Below are positions 10,140 to 19,035 of a DNA stretch of 64,000 bases, in pieces. Each line of letters opens with the position of its first letter. The stretch's first letter is position 1. The stretch comes from Streptomyces sp. NBC_01454 (lineage in GTDB: Bacteria > Actinomycetota > Actinomycetes > Streptomycetales > Streptomycetaceae), in contig NZ_CP109460.1 of NCBI RefSeq assembly GCF_036227565.1, forward strand, positions 4,278,001-4,342,000. Direction: 5' to 3'. Made by a program: the position numbers and the translations under genes. The notes beneath the pieces are model-generated. The model saw only the letters and a list, made by a program, of their open reading frames with translations, did not search any database and was not told the DNA's origin.

Positions 10140-10664
10140 CTAGCGCCGCGTCATGCGGTGGCGGCGGACCGCATCGGTGTTGGCGCAGCGCGCGCAGCAG
10201 TAGGCGCGGCGACCGTTGCGGCTGGTGTCGACGAAGGCAGTCCGGCAGGGGTCCAGCGCGCAGACGCCCAGCCGTTCCCCCTCGGCCTCCATGGTGAAGA
10301 TGGCCAGAGCTCCCGCGGTCACGGCCTTCACGCGGCTTTGGACGTCCTGGGCGTCCGGTGCGAAGTGCAGATGCGGCCGCAAGTCGTCGTGCGTGGTCAG
10401 GTACACGCTTCCCGCGCCGTCCGCAAGCAGAGCGTTGATCCTCTCGCACCGTTCGCCCTGCGAGGCAGCCTCGAAAACGGGCCGCAAAAGCCGCGACCAC
10501 GCCCTGATCTCCTCACCGGCCGAGCCGGTGACACGCGAACGCCGGATCGCATGCTCCTGCAACGCCCGTTCCAGAGCCTCAGCCCCCCAGGAACCACTCG
10601 ACTCAAGATTCACCAGCGACACAGCAAGGCGAACCCCGACCATGTTGTCATGCTCAAACTTCAC
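10140..10664 (-). CDS. CGNR zinc-finger transcriptional regulator (ABATE-like N-terminus)
   Basis: A 174-residue protein with an N-terminal ABATE-like ligand-sensing domain (LAVSLVNLESSG, then helices to about residue 120) and a C-terminal zinc-ribbon/CGNR module with CALDPCRTAFVDTSRNGRRAYCCARCANTDAVRRHR. The paired cysteines bind zinc and the basic tail should contact DNA. Relatives are annotated as stress-induced regulators. The canonical CGNR tetrad reads CCARC/CANTD here, so the name is by family rather than by exact motif. It converges on the permease gene with only 21 bases between them. Confidence 0.8.
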   Translation of the reverse strand: MKFEHDNMVGVRLAVSLVNLESSGSWGAEALERALQEHAIRRSRVTGSAGEEIRAWSRLLRPVFEAASQGERCERINALLADGAGSVYLTTHDDLRPHLHFAPDAQDVQSRVKAVTAGALAIFTMEAEGERLGVCALDPCRTAFVDTSRNGRRAYCCARCANTDAVRRHRMTRR

Positions 10665-10861
10665 TCAACCATTGCACCACAGGTCGGGCCCGGAGCGGTG
10701 GTCCAGCTGTCCAGGGCACCAGGCGGCCCGACCGAGGCCGCCCCACCCACTTGACGCGTTGGTGGCGCAAGCCATAGGAGTCCCGTCTCGGGTGCCGTCC
10801 ACCGTGTGACCCCTGAGGTGTCGTGCGCCACCTCTCTGTGCAATCCATAGAGGGAAGTTGG

Positions 10862-11112
10862 GACACGCCAAGGGCACGCCCGCACCGGAAGGTCTATACA
10901 ACAAACAAGGCCCAGGTCCCCGACCTGGGCCTCAACTATGGAGCGGGTGACGGGAATCGAACCCGCGCTCTGAGCTTGGGAATCAATGGGGCGTGTACGC
11001 GCCATTGTGGATCTGACCTGCTTAAACGTGGGCTGTGGTGCAGAGTGAAGAGGGTCGGTGGGGACCCGTATTGACCGTGATTTACCGCTCGTTGGGGCAT
11101 GCGGAGGGCACG
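10862..11112. repeat. att junction 3 of 7
   Basis: Core 10899-10985 with a CCC loop in the terminator hairpin, then the tRNA-Gly 3' half. No integrase coding relic is present on the left, yet GACACG (10862) and GGCACG (10873) keep the 11-bp spacing. Right arms: GGGCATG at 11095 and GGGCACG at 11106. Confidence 0.8.
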
Positions 11113-11868
11113 GGCCTCGTCGGGAGGCAACTGCTTGCCGTCAAGATTCCCTTGCGGGCAGGTGGAAGAGAGGGGCATGTGGATACCGGCGGCGGCATTG
11201 CTGGTGCAAGTGTGCAGGGCCAGCGTGCTCACCACCCCGCTTAAAGGTTCGCCGGGGTTGCCTCAGGCAGCGTCGGGCGATCCCGGCGGGCATGGCTCAC
11301 AGCGCCCGATATTCACCTTGCAGGACCGAGGCGGCCTGTCTCGAACGAGTCGAAGTTCTCGACGTGGCAGCTAGGGCGAAGACGGTTGCCGGGGCCGCGA
11401 GCACGGGCCCTCGTCCTCCCGGGTGATCTTGAGTGTGCTGACCCCGCGCCGCTGGACTGCTGATTCAGGGCAGCCGCGGGAGCTGGAACCATGGAGGGCC
11501 CTGGCAGCTCCACGCGGGGCCTTGGGGCTGTGAGAGCCGCTCGGATGTCCGGGGCCGATGCCGGAGGAAACACCGGCCCCGGTCCTCACCGGTGAGCCGT
11601 CCACGTACCACCGGCACCGGGGGGGCTGTCCGCTTCCCCGTCTCCGTCCTGCCAACGGGCGTGGTGCCGAATGGCTCACCGGTAAGTTCGAGCCGGGCTG
11701 TCCCCCGTCCTTCCACGACGGGGGACAGCCCTTGAGGGACACCCACTTGAGGGGCCGGACGCCTACCGGAGGGCCTTCAGGTCAGGGGCTGCACTGCGTG
11801 ACCAGTTCTGTGCGCGAGTACCGCAGCAGGACCCGTCACGCTTCCCCGACCGATCGGGCACAGGCCGG
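11113..11868. other. Gene-free stretch with two inverted-repeat structures
   Basis: No convincing gene. At 11588-11683 an 11-bp inverted repeat (ACCGGTGAGCC / GGCTCACCGGT) encloses a second, smaller one (CGGCACC / GGTGCCG), so the strand could fold into a roughly 95-nt hairpin. A separate perfect terminator-like hairpin follows (listed on its own). Confidence 0.45.
11694..11734 (-). terminator. Strong hairpin, likely terminator of the ice-binding gene
   Basis: GGGCTGTCCCCCGTC and GACGGGGGACAGCCC form a 15-bp perfect stem with a seven-base loop. It sits about 135 bp beyond the stop codon of the minus-strand ice-binding gene. There is no strong T tract, as is common in Streptomyces. Confidence 0.6.
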
Positions 11869-13383
11869 TCACGCCGGCGGGAAGCAGGGCACCAGGGAGC
11901 CGGTCGCCTGGACCGTGACGCCGCCGACGGTGGCGACCGCCGTGTAGCTGCTGGCGCTGATCTGGAGGATGGACAGGCCGGCGTTGAGGGTGGCGACACC
12001 GCTGGCGTTGGTCACCGCGGTGCCCACCGGCAGGCCGGAGACGAAGAAGGTGACCGGGACTCCCGCTTGCGCCGGCGTGAGGGTGGCCGTCAACGTCGCG
12101 GTGAACAGGCTCGGGAACGGGAAGGGCAGGTTGACCCGCCAGCAGGCGGGCGACGCACTCAGCGGGCTCGTCTTCGGAGTGACGGTGATGGGGAGGGGCG
12201 CGGAGACGACGCCGGTGCACGCGCATCCGGTGCCTGACGCGGTGACAGTGGCGGTGACCGTGGCGGGCCCGGCGGTGTTGAAGGTCAGCGAGCCCGTGGC
12301 GACACCCGCCACATTGGTGGTGACGGTTACCGGGGCCGCGCCACCGTTGAAGGTCACCGAGGCACCCGAGACCGGCAGGCCGTTGCAGGTCACCACGGCG
12401 GTCACGGGGGTCGGCTGGCCGACGACCACCGGCCCGGCCACCGGCTGGACCACCACCAGGCAGGACGGCTGCGGAGTGACGGTGATGGGGAGGGGCGCGG
12501 AGACGACGCCGGTGCACGCGCATCCGGTGCCTGACGCGGTGACGGTGGCGGTGACCGTGGCGGGCCCGGCGGTGTTGAAGGTCAGCGTTCCGGTGGCGAT
12601 ACCGGCCGCGTTGGTGGTGGCGGGCACCGGGGCCGCGCCACCGTTGAAGGTCACCGAGGCACCCGAGACCGGCAGGCCGTTGCAGGTCACCACGGCGGTC
12701 ACGGGGGTCGGCTGGCCGACGACCACCGGCCCGGCCACCGGCTGGACCACCACCGAGCAGGTAGACAGGGCCGGGACGGTGACCGTGTTTGTGTCCAGCG
12801 TGACGGCGGCGCCGAGAGCCAGCAACCGGCCGTCCACGATGGCTCCCGTGGTGGCGGTGATCGAGGTGAAGGCGAGGATGCTGCCCCTCAGGGTGGAGCC
12901 GGCGCCGAGCGTCGCGGAGCTGCCGACCTGCCAGAAGACGTTGGCGGACTTCGCTTGGTTGATGAGGTTGACGTTGCCGGTGGCTCCCGAGATGAGCGTG
13001 GTGTTCGTCTTGAAGATGAAGACCGCGTTGGGGTTACCCTGCGCGTCCAAGGTCAATGTCCCGTTGAGGCCGAACGTGCCGGAGGCGGAGTTGTACACGC
13101 CGGGGGTCAGGGTGGTCCCGCCGAGTTCCGTCGCGACAGTGGCCGTGACCGGCTGTACCAGCGCGTTGGCGTACCCGGTCAGCAGGTCGGCCTGGGCCGT
13201 CGCCGCGGCAGCGTCGTTCACGTGGATGGTTCCGGTGACCGTTCCAGGAGGGAACCCGGTCACCGCGCCGGCGGGGCTCACTCCGAGGTCGCCGGAGACC
13301 ACGGTGAGGCCGGTGTTGGTGATCGCCGTGTTGGCGAGCACCCCGTAGGTGCCGGCGGTACCCAGAGGTACAAGTGTTGCCAT
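11869..13383 (-). CDS. DUF3494 ice-binding-like protein with tandem Ig-like repeats
   Basis: A 504-residue protein. Residues 1-205 match the ice-binding/adhesin-like DUF3494 beta-solenoid: VPLGTAGTYGVLANTAITNTG, GDLGVSPAGAVTGFPPG, the ADLLTGYANA helix and AVFIFKTNTTLISG. Two near-identical 99-residue Ig-like repeats follow (VVVQPVAGPVVVGQPTPVTA to APLPITVTP), then a diverged third one. The ATG at 13383 is chosen for its AGGAAA ribosome binding site. No signal peptide precedes the first beta strand, which is odd for a family usually secreted. The protein may bind ice or carbohydrate, or act as an adhesin; the sequence cannot decide. Confidence 0.8.
   Translation of the reverse strand: MATLVPLGTAGTYGVLANTAITNTGLTVVSGDLGVSPAGAVTGFPPGTVTGTIHVNDAAAATAQADLLTGYANALVQPVTATVATELGGTTLTPGVYNSASGTFGLNGTLTLDAQGNPNAVFIFKTNTTLISGATGNVNLINQAKSANVFWQVGSSATLGAGSTLRGSILAFTSITATTGAIVDGRLLALGAAVTLDTNTVTVPALSTCSVVVQPVAGPVVVGQPTPVTAVVTCNGLPVSGASVTFNGGAAPVPATTNAAGIATGTLTFNTAGPATVTATVTASGTGCACTGVVSAPLPITVTPQPSCLVVVQPVAGPVVVGQPTPVTAVVTCNGLPVSGASVTFNGGAAPVTVTTNVAGVATGSLTFNTAGPATVTATVTASGTGCACTGVVSAPLPITVTPKTSPLSASPACWRVNLPFPFPSLFTATLTATLTPAQAGVPVTFFVSGLPVGTAVTNASGVATLNAGLSILQISASSYTAVATVGGVTVQATGSLVPCFPPA
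12175..12768. repeat. 297-bp tandem duplication inside the ice-binding gene
   Basis: Two direct copies, 12175-12471 and 12472-12768, nearly identical in DNA. Each encodes one 99-residue Ig-like domain. The differences are few and partly nonsynonymous (for example PVPATTNAAG versus PVTVTTNVAG). This points to recent internal duplication and possible copy-number change by recombination. Confidence 0.85.
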
Positions 13384-14137
13384 CGTGGATTTCCTTTCCT
13401 GAGGCTTCCGGGGCAGCCCTGATGCCGCCCTGGAACTGTGGGAGATCGGCGCGCTTGCACCGCTTGCGACCGGCGCCTTGGGCACGGGGTGAGCTGGTGC
13501 CATGTGCTGCGCGCCGGATGAACATGAAGGCTTCGACCGAGCGTGGTGTGCGCACTCGCCACAGCTGCCTGAGCGCACTCAGCCGTCGGCGCTCGTACCG
13601 CGTGCTCCTGGTGGCGCCGCACCGGAGGTCGCCTGATGCCGGATCGTCGCCTGTGCCGGACGCCGAGGGTGTCCGGCATCCAGGACTGAGAGAGAACTGG
13701 GGGAGCCTGGAAACGGCGGAGTTGTCGCCCGAGTCGGTCAGTTGGGCGTGCTAGCGGTCGGTGGAGCCCAGTTGGAGATGGGATCCGCCAATTCCGGTAC
13801 GGTCGTATTCAGCGGACTCGGCAGCGTGAGTTGATTTCCACTCACCACGACTTACGGCAGTTGATGCCTTTTCGGCTGAAAACCCTTGCCCATGTTGAGC
13901 CCTCGCGATCTAGGTCTGTATGGATCTAGTTCAGGGCTCCTCAAAGACTGACCTGGAGTCAGCCAACAGCTGGGAGGGGCAACTGACCAGCCGTCCAAGG
14001 AGCGCCCATCAGGCAATGCCGCTGGCCCCTACCGGCCAACCGGCAAAACATGAGTCCCGCGAGGGATGGGCGACCTTCGGACTCACTATTGCTATTTAAG
14101 GCGTCACCGGCGGGCCCCGAACAGAGGGAGGACTCAA
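13384..14137. other. Promoter side of the ice-binding gene and gene-free stretch
   Basis: About 750 bp. The part next to 13383 must hold the promoter of the ice-binding gene. The rest, including a patch near 13850-13960 of lower GC, shows no gene I can support. Confidence 0.4.
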
Positions 14138-14320
14138 ATGTCGCTCGAATGGCGCAACGCTTACCCAGGGCCGCTGCTGCCACGGACCATGCGTGGACAT
14201 CACGCCTTGACGGCGGAGCAAACTCACGGCCAACACAAACAAGCGGCCTGGAACTGCTCGTGCGGACCCCCTGGGGGCGGCAGTGGCTTGCCGGTCACCG
14301 GGTCGTTGCTCCGGTCGTGA
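14138..14320 (+). CDS. Possible small protein with a CSC motif
   Basis: A 60-residue frame whose ATG is preceded by AGGGAGGA at good spacing. The sequence (MSLEWRNAYPGPLLPRTMRG, then WNCSCGPPGGG) is not low-complexity and does not look like a frame shadow. I recognise no family. It could be a remnant or a real small gene. Confidence 0.35.
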   Translation: MSLEWRNAYPGPLLPRTMRGHHALTAEQTHGQHKQAAWNCSCGPPGGGSGLPVTGSLLRS

Positions 14321-14606
14321 GGGATGAGCCTGAGATCTGTGATGATGCGTGGGCGGTGGTCGCGCCGTTCGGCTCCTGGCAGACCGTGCACGGACGTGTT
14401 CGTCCGCCGGGCTGCCGCCTCCTGCTGGCGGTCTCGCGCTTGTGGCGCCAGTGCATCGCCGTGCGGCGGTGAATGCCGGCGTATCAAGGGGAGTTGCGGT
14501 TCGGCCCGATTCATTGGGACGAGCGTCGGAGATCATCCGCCGGGTCCCGTCGGGCACCCACTGGCGACCTTCCCCTTGCAACCTGATCACCGTCCGAGCG
14601 CGAGTG

Positions 14607-14758
14607 CTTTCCGTCGGAGAAGGCCGCGCTCATCTATCAGCACTCGGATCTTGAGCGGCAGCATGAGGTGGCGAGCGGACTGCATGACCTCGTGCGGGCC
14701 CGCCCGCCGCAAGGCTGATCAGAAGCCTTCCGGTGCGGATCTGGTGCGGGACGCCTGA
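14607..14758 (+). pseudogene. Integrase 3'-end relic (frameshifted)
   Basis: The DNA matches the last 150 bp of the intact integrase at 53064-54236: SEKAALIYQHSDLERQHEVASGL, then a frame change near the RAR/RRK stretch, then ADQKPSGADLVRDA. It begins at almost the same integrase position as the relic at 23333 and keeps the arm-like repeat in its last codons. No N-terminal or central integrase sequence remains. Confidence 0.8.
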
Positions 14759-14985
14759 ACTGGTCCAGACAACAAAACAAGGCCCAGGTCTCCGACCTGG
14801 GCCTCAACTATGGAGCGGGTGACGGGAATCGAACCCGCGCTCTGAGCTTGGGAATCAAGGGGGCATGAGTGCTCGATATGGTCTCTGACCTGGGAAAACG
14901 ATGCTGAGCCCGCCTGTTCGGGAGGGCTCTTGAGCACCGTTTATGACCGTTGTTGACCGTGCTGGAGGGCACGGTTGGGGCACGA
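14730..14985. repeat. att junction 4 of 7
   Basis: Core 14769-14856, hairpin loop TCC. Left arms CCGGTGCGG at 14730 and CTGGTGCGG at 14741; right arms GGGCACG at 14968 and 14979. All spaced 11 bp. The right flank of copy 4 (TTGTTGACCGTGCTGGAGGG) is almost the same as that of copy 2, so these two modules came from closely related elements. Confidence 0.85.
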
Positions 14986-15233
14986 GGCGGTAGGTGCGAT
15001 GACAGGACCGCCCCGACGGCGGCCAGCGGCCGCCACCGGGGTGGACAAGACGAAGCAGCTGACCGTGACGGCCAGATCGCGCATCCACGGCTGGACCAGC
15101 AGCGACTTCCTGAGCTGGTCGAACAACTGCAGAGATCACACCTGGTCGAGGCCGACCGTACCGGACCGTGTGGGTCGCCCCTCGCCTGCGTCAGATCTTC
15201 AATTCGGCGCGCAGGCCCGCCCGGTGACGGTGG

Positions 15234-16676
15234 TCAGTTCGCTGCCACTGCCACTGCCACTGCCACTGCCACGGTCTGGTCCTCGTGTGCCAGCAGTTGC
15301 TGCAGTTGCTTCCTCTCGGCGTGCAGGCCCTCGAAGAGCGCGGTCCGCAGTTCGTCGGGGAGCGAGCCGATCGAGTATTTCGTCAGACGCGATGCGTCGC
15401 ACCATTCGAGGAGCCCACGGTCCGCAAACCACCGCAGGAGCAGGTCATCGAGGTGCGCACTGCTGCGGAGCCAGTCCAGGGCGGTGTTGGGGTGAGGCGC
15501 GGCGACGCATATCCGGTTCTTCTCGGCGTCGTCCTCATATGTTGCCTCGACGTGGGCGGCGAAGGCGGCGCTGAACACCTGCTGGCACGGGACGAGCGTC
15601 TGCAACGTGATGCGGGAGCCACTGAACATCGGCACCACCGGCCGCGCCTCGAGGCCGTCCGCGGTGCAGTCGATGTAGAGGGTTCCGGGGCGGGCGGGGA
15701 CGGTCGCCCCGCCGAGTTCCACCGTGTCGGCGCCGATGCGCCGGACCCTGCCGTGGCGGACGATGTCGGTGATCCGCCGGAGCTGTTCGAGTTCGGTCCG
15801 GCTGACGGTCGCGCAGCGATACGCCGTCGGCGTGACGTCGGAAGACAGCCTCAGCAGGAGGCCGCCGGCTTCCAGCCGCTGAAAAAGCTCCTCGACCGTG
15901 CGGGATTCCAGCACCGCGCGGATGCGAGCGGTGAACGACTCGGCGTCGCTCGCGGCGGACTCCGGTCCGGGCTGGATCTGAGCACGGTCGAGCAGCCACG
16001 AGTCGCGCGGCATGATCCAGGTGATGCCGGACGGGTCGACGCCATGCTGCAGAAGCCACAGGCACGCGTCGATGCCCGTCTTTCCCGCTCCCACCACGGT
16101 GTAGTGCGATGCCTGCTGCTCCAGGGCCGGCAGCTGGTTGGGGGTGATCAGCCGGACCCCGGAAGCCACCTCGTACTTCGGCGGGCACATCGCAGGAACC
16201 GTGACGTTCATGTAGGTGGCGTCCACGGTCCGCCGACGCACGCGGATGTCGAACTCGCCACCGGAGACGAGGGAGTGACACCGCTGGACATCCGGTCGCG
16301 CGGGATCCGCGCCGTCGTAGTGGGACATGGGGAAGTACGAGACACGACCGCTGGGCAAGAGGGTTTTGCGCATCACCTGGTCGAAATAGGTGAGGATCTC
16401 ATCGGACGACGCCAGCTCGTGGAGTCCCGCGTTCCAGCCGTCCTGGTCCACTTCGTCTGTTCCCAGTTCACGGGAATTGACGCCGTAGAACGACGAAGGC
16501 TGATGCAGCCGCACGAACGGGTAGGCGACCGTCCAGTGGCCACCGGGCCGACCGTAGCGATCGACGATGGCCACGGTCGCGTCCGTCTCGGTCAACAGAG
16601 TGTCGGCGAAGGCCATGCCCATGGCTCCAGCCCCGACGATCAGGTAGTCAACCTCTATTGTTTCCCGCTCCGACAC
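15234..16676 (-). CDS. FAD/NAD(P)-dependent oxidoreductase (flavin monooxygenase-like)
   Basis: A 480-residue protein with two Rossmann signatures: VGAGAMGMAFADTLL at about residue 15 and VVGAGKTGIDACLW in the middle. RYGRPGGHWTVAYPFVRLHQPSSFYG follows the first, as in FAD monooxygenase-type enzymes. The substrate is unknown. The GTG at 16676 is preferred because GAGAGAGGG lies just upstream. The C-terminus is an odd Val-Ala repeat made by a hexanucleotide tract. It is followed on the same strand by no gene; the epoxide hydrolase lies upstream with a similar leader, which suggests shared control. Confidence 0.8.
   Translation of the reverse strand: MSERETIEVDYLIVGAGAMGMAFADTLLTETDATVAIVDRYGRPGGHWTVAYPFVRLHQPSSFYGVNSRELGTDEVDQDGWNAGLHELASSDEILTYFDQVMRKTLLPSGRVSYFPMSHYDGADPARPDVQRCHSLVSGGEFDIRVRRRTVDATYMNVTVPAMCPPKYEVASGVRLITPNQLPALEQQASHYTVVGAGKTGIDACLWLLQHGVDPSGITWIMPRDSWLLDRAQIQPGPESAASDAESFTARIRAVLESRTVEELFQRLEAGGLLLRLSSDVTPTAYRCATVSRTELEQLRRITDIVRHGRVRRIGADTVELGGATVPARPGTLYIDCTADGLEARPVVPMFSGSRITLQTLVPCQQVFSAAFAAHVEATYEDDAEKNRICVAAPHPNTALDWLRSSAHLDDLLLRWFADRGLLEWCDASRLTKYSIGSLPDELRTALFEGLHAERKQLQQLLAHEDQTVAVAVAVAVAAN
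15244..15274. repeat. Hexanucleotide (GCCACT)n tract
   Basis: About five copies of a six-base unit encode the alternating Val-Ala tail of the FAD oxidoreductase. Unit gain or loss would stay in frame and only lengthen or shorten the tail. Confidence 0.8.
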
Positions 16677-16807
16677 CGTATTCCCTCTCTCTTGTATGGG
16701 TGCAAACTCGCGATTGCGCTGGCAAAATGACGTCTCCGTCACCACTCACCAGTGCTTTTTCTCCGCTGTGTGCCCGTGCGTACACGGCAGGACAGCGACC
16801 CGTTTTG

Positions 16808-17944
16808 TCAGAACTCGCGTCCGAAGGCGGCTCGCAGTTCGGAGACGAAGAGGTGCGGAACCTCAAGGGCGGGGAAATGCCCGCCACGCTCCAGGACGTT
16901 CCAGTACCGCAGGTCCTCAAAGCGCGCCTCGACCCAGGCGCGGGGCGCTCGGAACGGCTCCTTCGGGAACACCGACACCGCCGACGGGACAGTCACCGGA
17001 GTCCAGTTCCGGGCCGGCAGGCTCTCCCAGTACAACCGCGCCGACGACGCGCCGCACGCGCCGAACCAGTAGATCGCGGCATTGTCCAGCAGCCGCTGAC
17101 GGGATACCGCGTTCTCCGGGTGCCCGTCACAGTCGGTCCAGCCCTGGAACTTCTCCACGATCCAGGCGAGTTGCCCGGCCGGGGAATCCGCCAGGCCGTA
17201 CCCGAGCGTCTGGGGGCGCGTCGACTGCACTGTCATGTACCCGCGCTCGGCCGCCAGCACTTCCCTGGTCGCAGCCAGGTCCGCGCGCTCGGCGTCGCCG
17301 AGATCGTCCTCGGTGAACCCTGAGGGCGGCTGGACCGGCGGCATCGTCGTATGCAGCGCCTCGACACGGTCAGGGTGCCGGACCCCCAGTGCCGTCGTCA
17401 CGAACGCACCCCAGTCGCCGCCCTGGGCAAGGAAACGCTGATAGGCGAGCCGGGTCATCAGCTCGGCCCAGGCATCGGCAATACGCTCGATCCCCCAGCC
17501 CGTCCCGGCCGGCTTGTCGGAGAAACCGAAACCCGGCAGCGAAGGCGCCACCACGTGAAATGCGGGCTCACCGGCCGGCGGATCGGCCAGCTCGTCGAGA
17601 ATATCGAGGAACTCCACCACCGAACCGGGCCACCCGTGAGTCATCAGCAGGGGCCGCGCATCCGCACGAGGGGAACGGACGTGCAGGAAATGAATCCCCA
17701 GCCCGTCGATCACCGTGCGCCACTGGCCGCGGTCATTGAGCTCGGCTTCGAGCCGGCGCCAGTCGTACTCCTCCAGCCAGTAACGGCACAACTCCTGGAC
17801 GTAGGAACGCGGAATCCCCTGTGACCAGTCATCGACCGTCTCGCCCTCGGGAAGCCGGACACGACGCAAACGGTCGCGCACATCCTCCAGTGCTTCGTCG
17901 GAAACGCCGAGCACAAAGGGCGCGACGGTGTCGGAATCAACCAC
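16808..17944 (-). CDS. Epoxide hydrolase (alpha/beta hydrolase with EHN domain)
   Basis: A 378-residue cytoplasmic enzyme. The N-terminal EHN-type domain has LRRVRLPEGETVDDWSQG and the WLEEYDWRRLEAELN segment. The oxyanion loop is THGWPGSVVEF, the nucleophile Asp is in GGDWGAFV at about residue 176, and the catalytic His is in RGGHFPALE near the end. It opens epoxides by water addition, giving diols. The GTG at 17944 follows GGGGGAGAGAG. Together with the P450 and FAD oxidoreductase it forms an epoxidation-hydrolysis set (inference from proximity). Confidence 0.85.
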   Translation of the reverse strand: MVDSDTVAPFVLGVSDEALEDVRDRLRRVRLPEGETVDDWSQGIPRSYVQELCRYWLEEYDWRRLEAELNDRGQWRTVIDGLGIHFLHVRSPRADARPLLMTHGWPGSVVEFLDILDELADPPAGEPAFHVVAPSLPGFGFSDKPAGTGWGIERIADAWAELMTRLAYQRFLAQGGDWGAFVTTALGVRHPDRVEALHTTMPPVQPPSGFTEDDLGDAERADLAATREVLAAERGYMTVQSTRPQTLGYGLADSPAGQLAWIVEKFQGWTDCDGHPENAVSRQRLLDNAAIYWFGACGASSARLYWESLPARNWTPVTVPSAVSVFPKEPFRAPRAWVEARFEDLRYWNVLERGGHFPALEVPHLFVSELRAAFGREF

Positions 17945-18129
17945 AATTACTCTCTCCCCCGCATCGCAGAAACAGCGGCGATGCGGTCGTTGCGTTCTTG
18001 CATTACCAGAAGCCGCTTTTGCGTATAGGCGGCACAAAGGAGACCGGCGCGGGTTCGCTCGCACATACCCGTAGGCCCCGCCCCGACGTCAGGAAGCCGG
18101 CGACGTCAGGCCGACCGCTCGGCGACGAG

Positions 18130-18972
18130 CTACTCCACCGCGGGAGTTGGCGCATCCGGCGCACGGTGAACGGGCCGGTGAGCAGCCGCCGGAATCAGGT
18201 GCTCTCCGGCGGGCCCCTCAAGATGAACTTCCCCGGCGCAGGCGGTGGCGTCGGCGCATCGTGCGCCGCGTCCCCGCCGATGCCTGCCGGGCAGGGGTTC
18301 GCGCCGAACCGCGGGATCGGCCACAACCGTCATACGGTCGTGACTGCCGCAGCGATGCCCTCCAAGGACACGCCGGTAGACGCGCCAACCCAGCAGTGCG
18401 CCGAGTGCGATGACAACCGGCCCGAGGACATCGACCGCGCCGAGGGCGACGGTCCGGCCGGACAGGAACAGCGGGATCTGGATCGCCAGCATCTTGAGAT
18501 TCCCGGCGAAGACGACCAAGTTGCCTTTGGTGAAGGCCCGACGGCGCACCCTGCACCGGCGCCAGCCGGTTCCCTCCTTCGTGATCAGCCCCACCACCAC
18601 GCCCATCGGCGGCCATCCGAGCAACAGCATCACGGCCGACACCACGGCCATCACGGCGTGCAGCAGCAGACTCGGCAGGAAGAAGCTGGTGGCCTGCCCG
18701 GTCCCTGCGGCCAGAGCACCCGCGACACACACGAGGCCGAGGGCCCCGAGGGTGCCCCACACGGGTTCCCTGCGCGCCGCTCGGTAGACGCAGACCGCGG
18801 CCCCGGCCGCGAGGGCAAGTGCCAGCGCGACGGCAAGCCGGTGGGTGAGCGCGAAGCTCAGGGTGAATCCGAAAACGGGCACAACATTGATCACTGCATT
18901 GCGTAGCCGATGGCGCATGGCGGACCGGATGGCGTCCTCACCACCGGCTTCGCCGTGTACTGCAGGGTCCAC
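18130..18972 (-). CDS. DUF3159-like integral membrane protein
   Basis: A 280-residue protein with about six hydrophobic segments. VINVVPVFGFTLSFALTHRLAVALALAL, ARREPVWGTLGALGLV, ATSFFLPSLLLHAVMAVVSAVMLLLGWPPMGVVVGLITKEGTGWRR and the last LGAVDVLGPVVIALGALLGWRVYRRV follow the DUF3159 pattern. The function is unknown. After the last membrane helix about 65 residues of His/Arg/Pro-rich sequence look unlike the family, so the true 3' end may have been lost by frameshift or recombination near 18350. Confidence 0.65.
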   Translation of the reverse strand: MDPAVHGEAGGEDAIRSAMRHRLRNAVINVVPVFGFTLSFALTHRLAVALALALAAGAAVCVYRAARREPVWGTLGALGLVCVAGALAAGTGQATSFFLPSLLLHAVMAVVSAVMLLLGWPPMGVVVGLITKEGTGWRRCRVRRRAFTKGNLVVFAGNLKMLAIQIPLFLSGRTVALGAVDVLGPVVIALGALLGWRVYRRVLGGHRCGSHDRMTVVADPAVRREPLPGRHRRGRGARCADATACAGEVHLEGPAGEHLIPAAAHRPVHRAPDAPTPAVE

Positions 18973-19035
18973 AACTGCTCCAGGCTCCTCGACAGTTTGC
19001 TGTTCGCTTCTTGGTGGGCCGCGGGCGCGGTGGGG

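Larger units (their letters stand above)
6583..10898. mobile_element. Module M2 between att copies 2 and 3 (integrase-less)
   Basis: About 4.3 kb bounded by tRNA-Gly 3'-half repeats. Contents: a DUF4328 membrane protein, an aminotransferase plus AEC permease pair, and a CGNR zinc-finger regulator. No int relic survives at its right end, yet a pair of GGCACG-type boxes 11 bp apart does. Confidence 0.65.
10899..14768. mobile_element. Module M3 between att copies 3 and 4
   Basis: About 3.9 kb whose only sizeable gene is the ice-binding-like protein. A frameshifted 150-bp relic of the integrase 3' end lies at its right end. The smallest module in the array. Confidence 0.65.

Noticed and set aside
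11969..13348. Long plus-strand open frame (459 codons) opposite the ice-binding gene
   Set aside because: It is the antisense shadow of two GC-rich tandem repeats; the minus strand gives a clear DUF3494 protein with a ribosome binding site.
15240..15280. Short repeat tract as a CRISPR array
   Set aside because: A six-base microsatellite with no spacers; no other regularly spaced repeats and no cas genes were seen in the window.
15285..16730. Plus-strand frame of 481 codons over the FAD oxidoreductase
   Set aside because: Arg/His/Asp-rich with no motif; the minus-strand frame shows two Rossmann folds.
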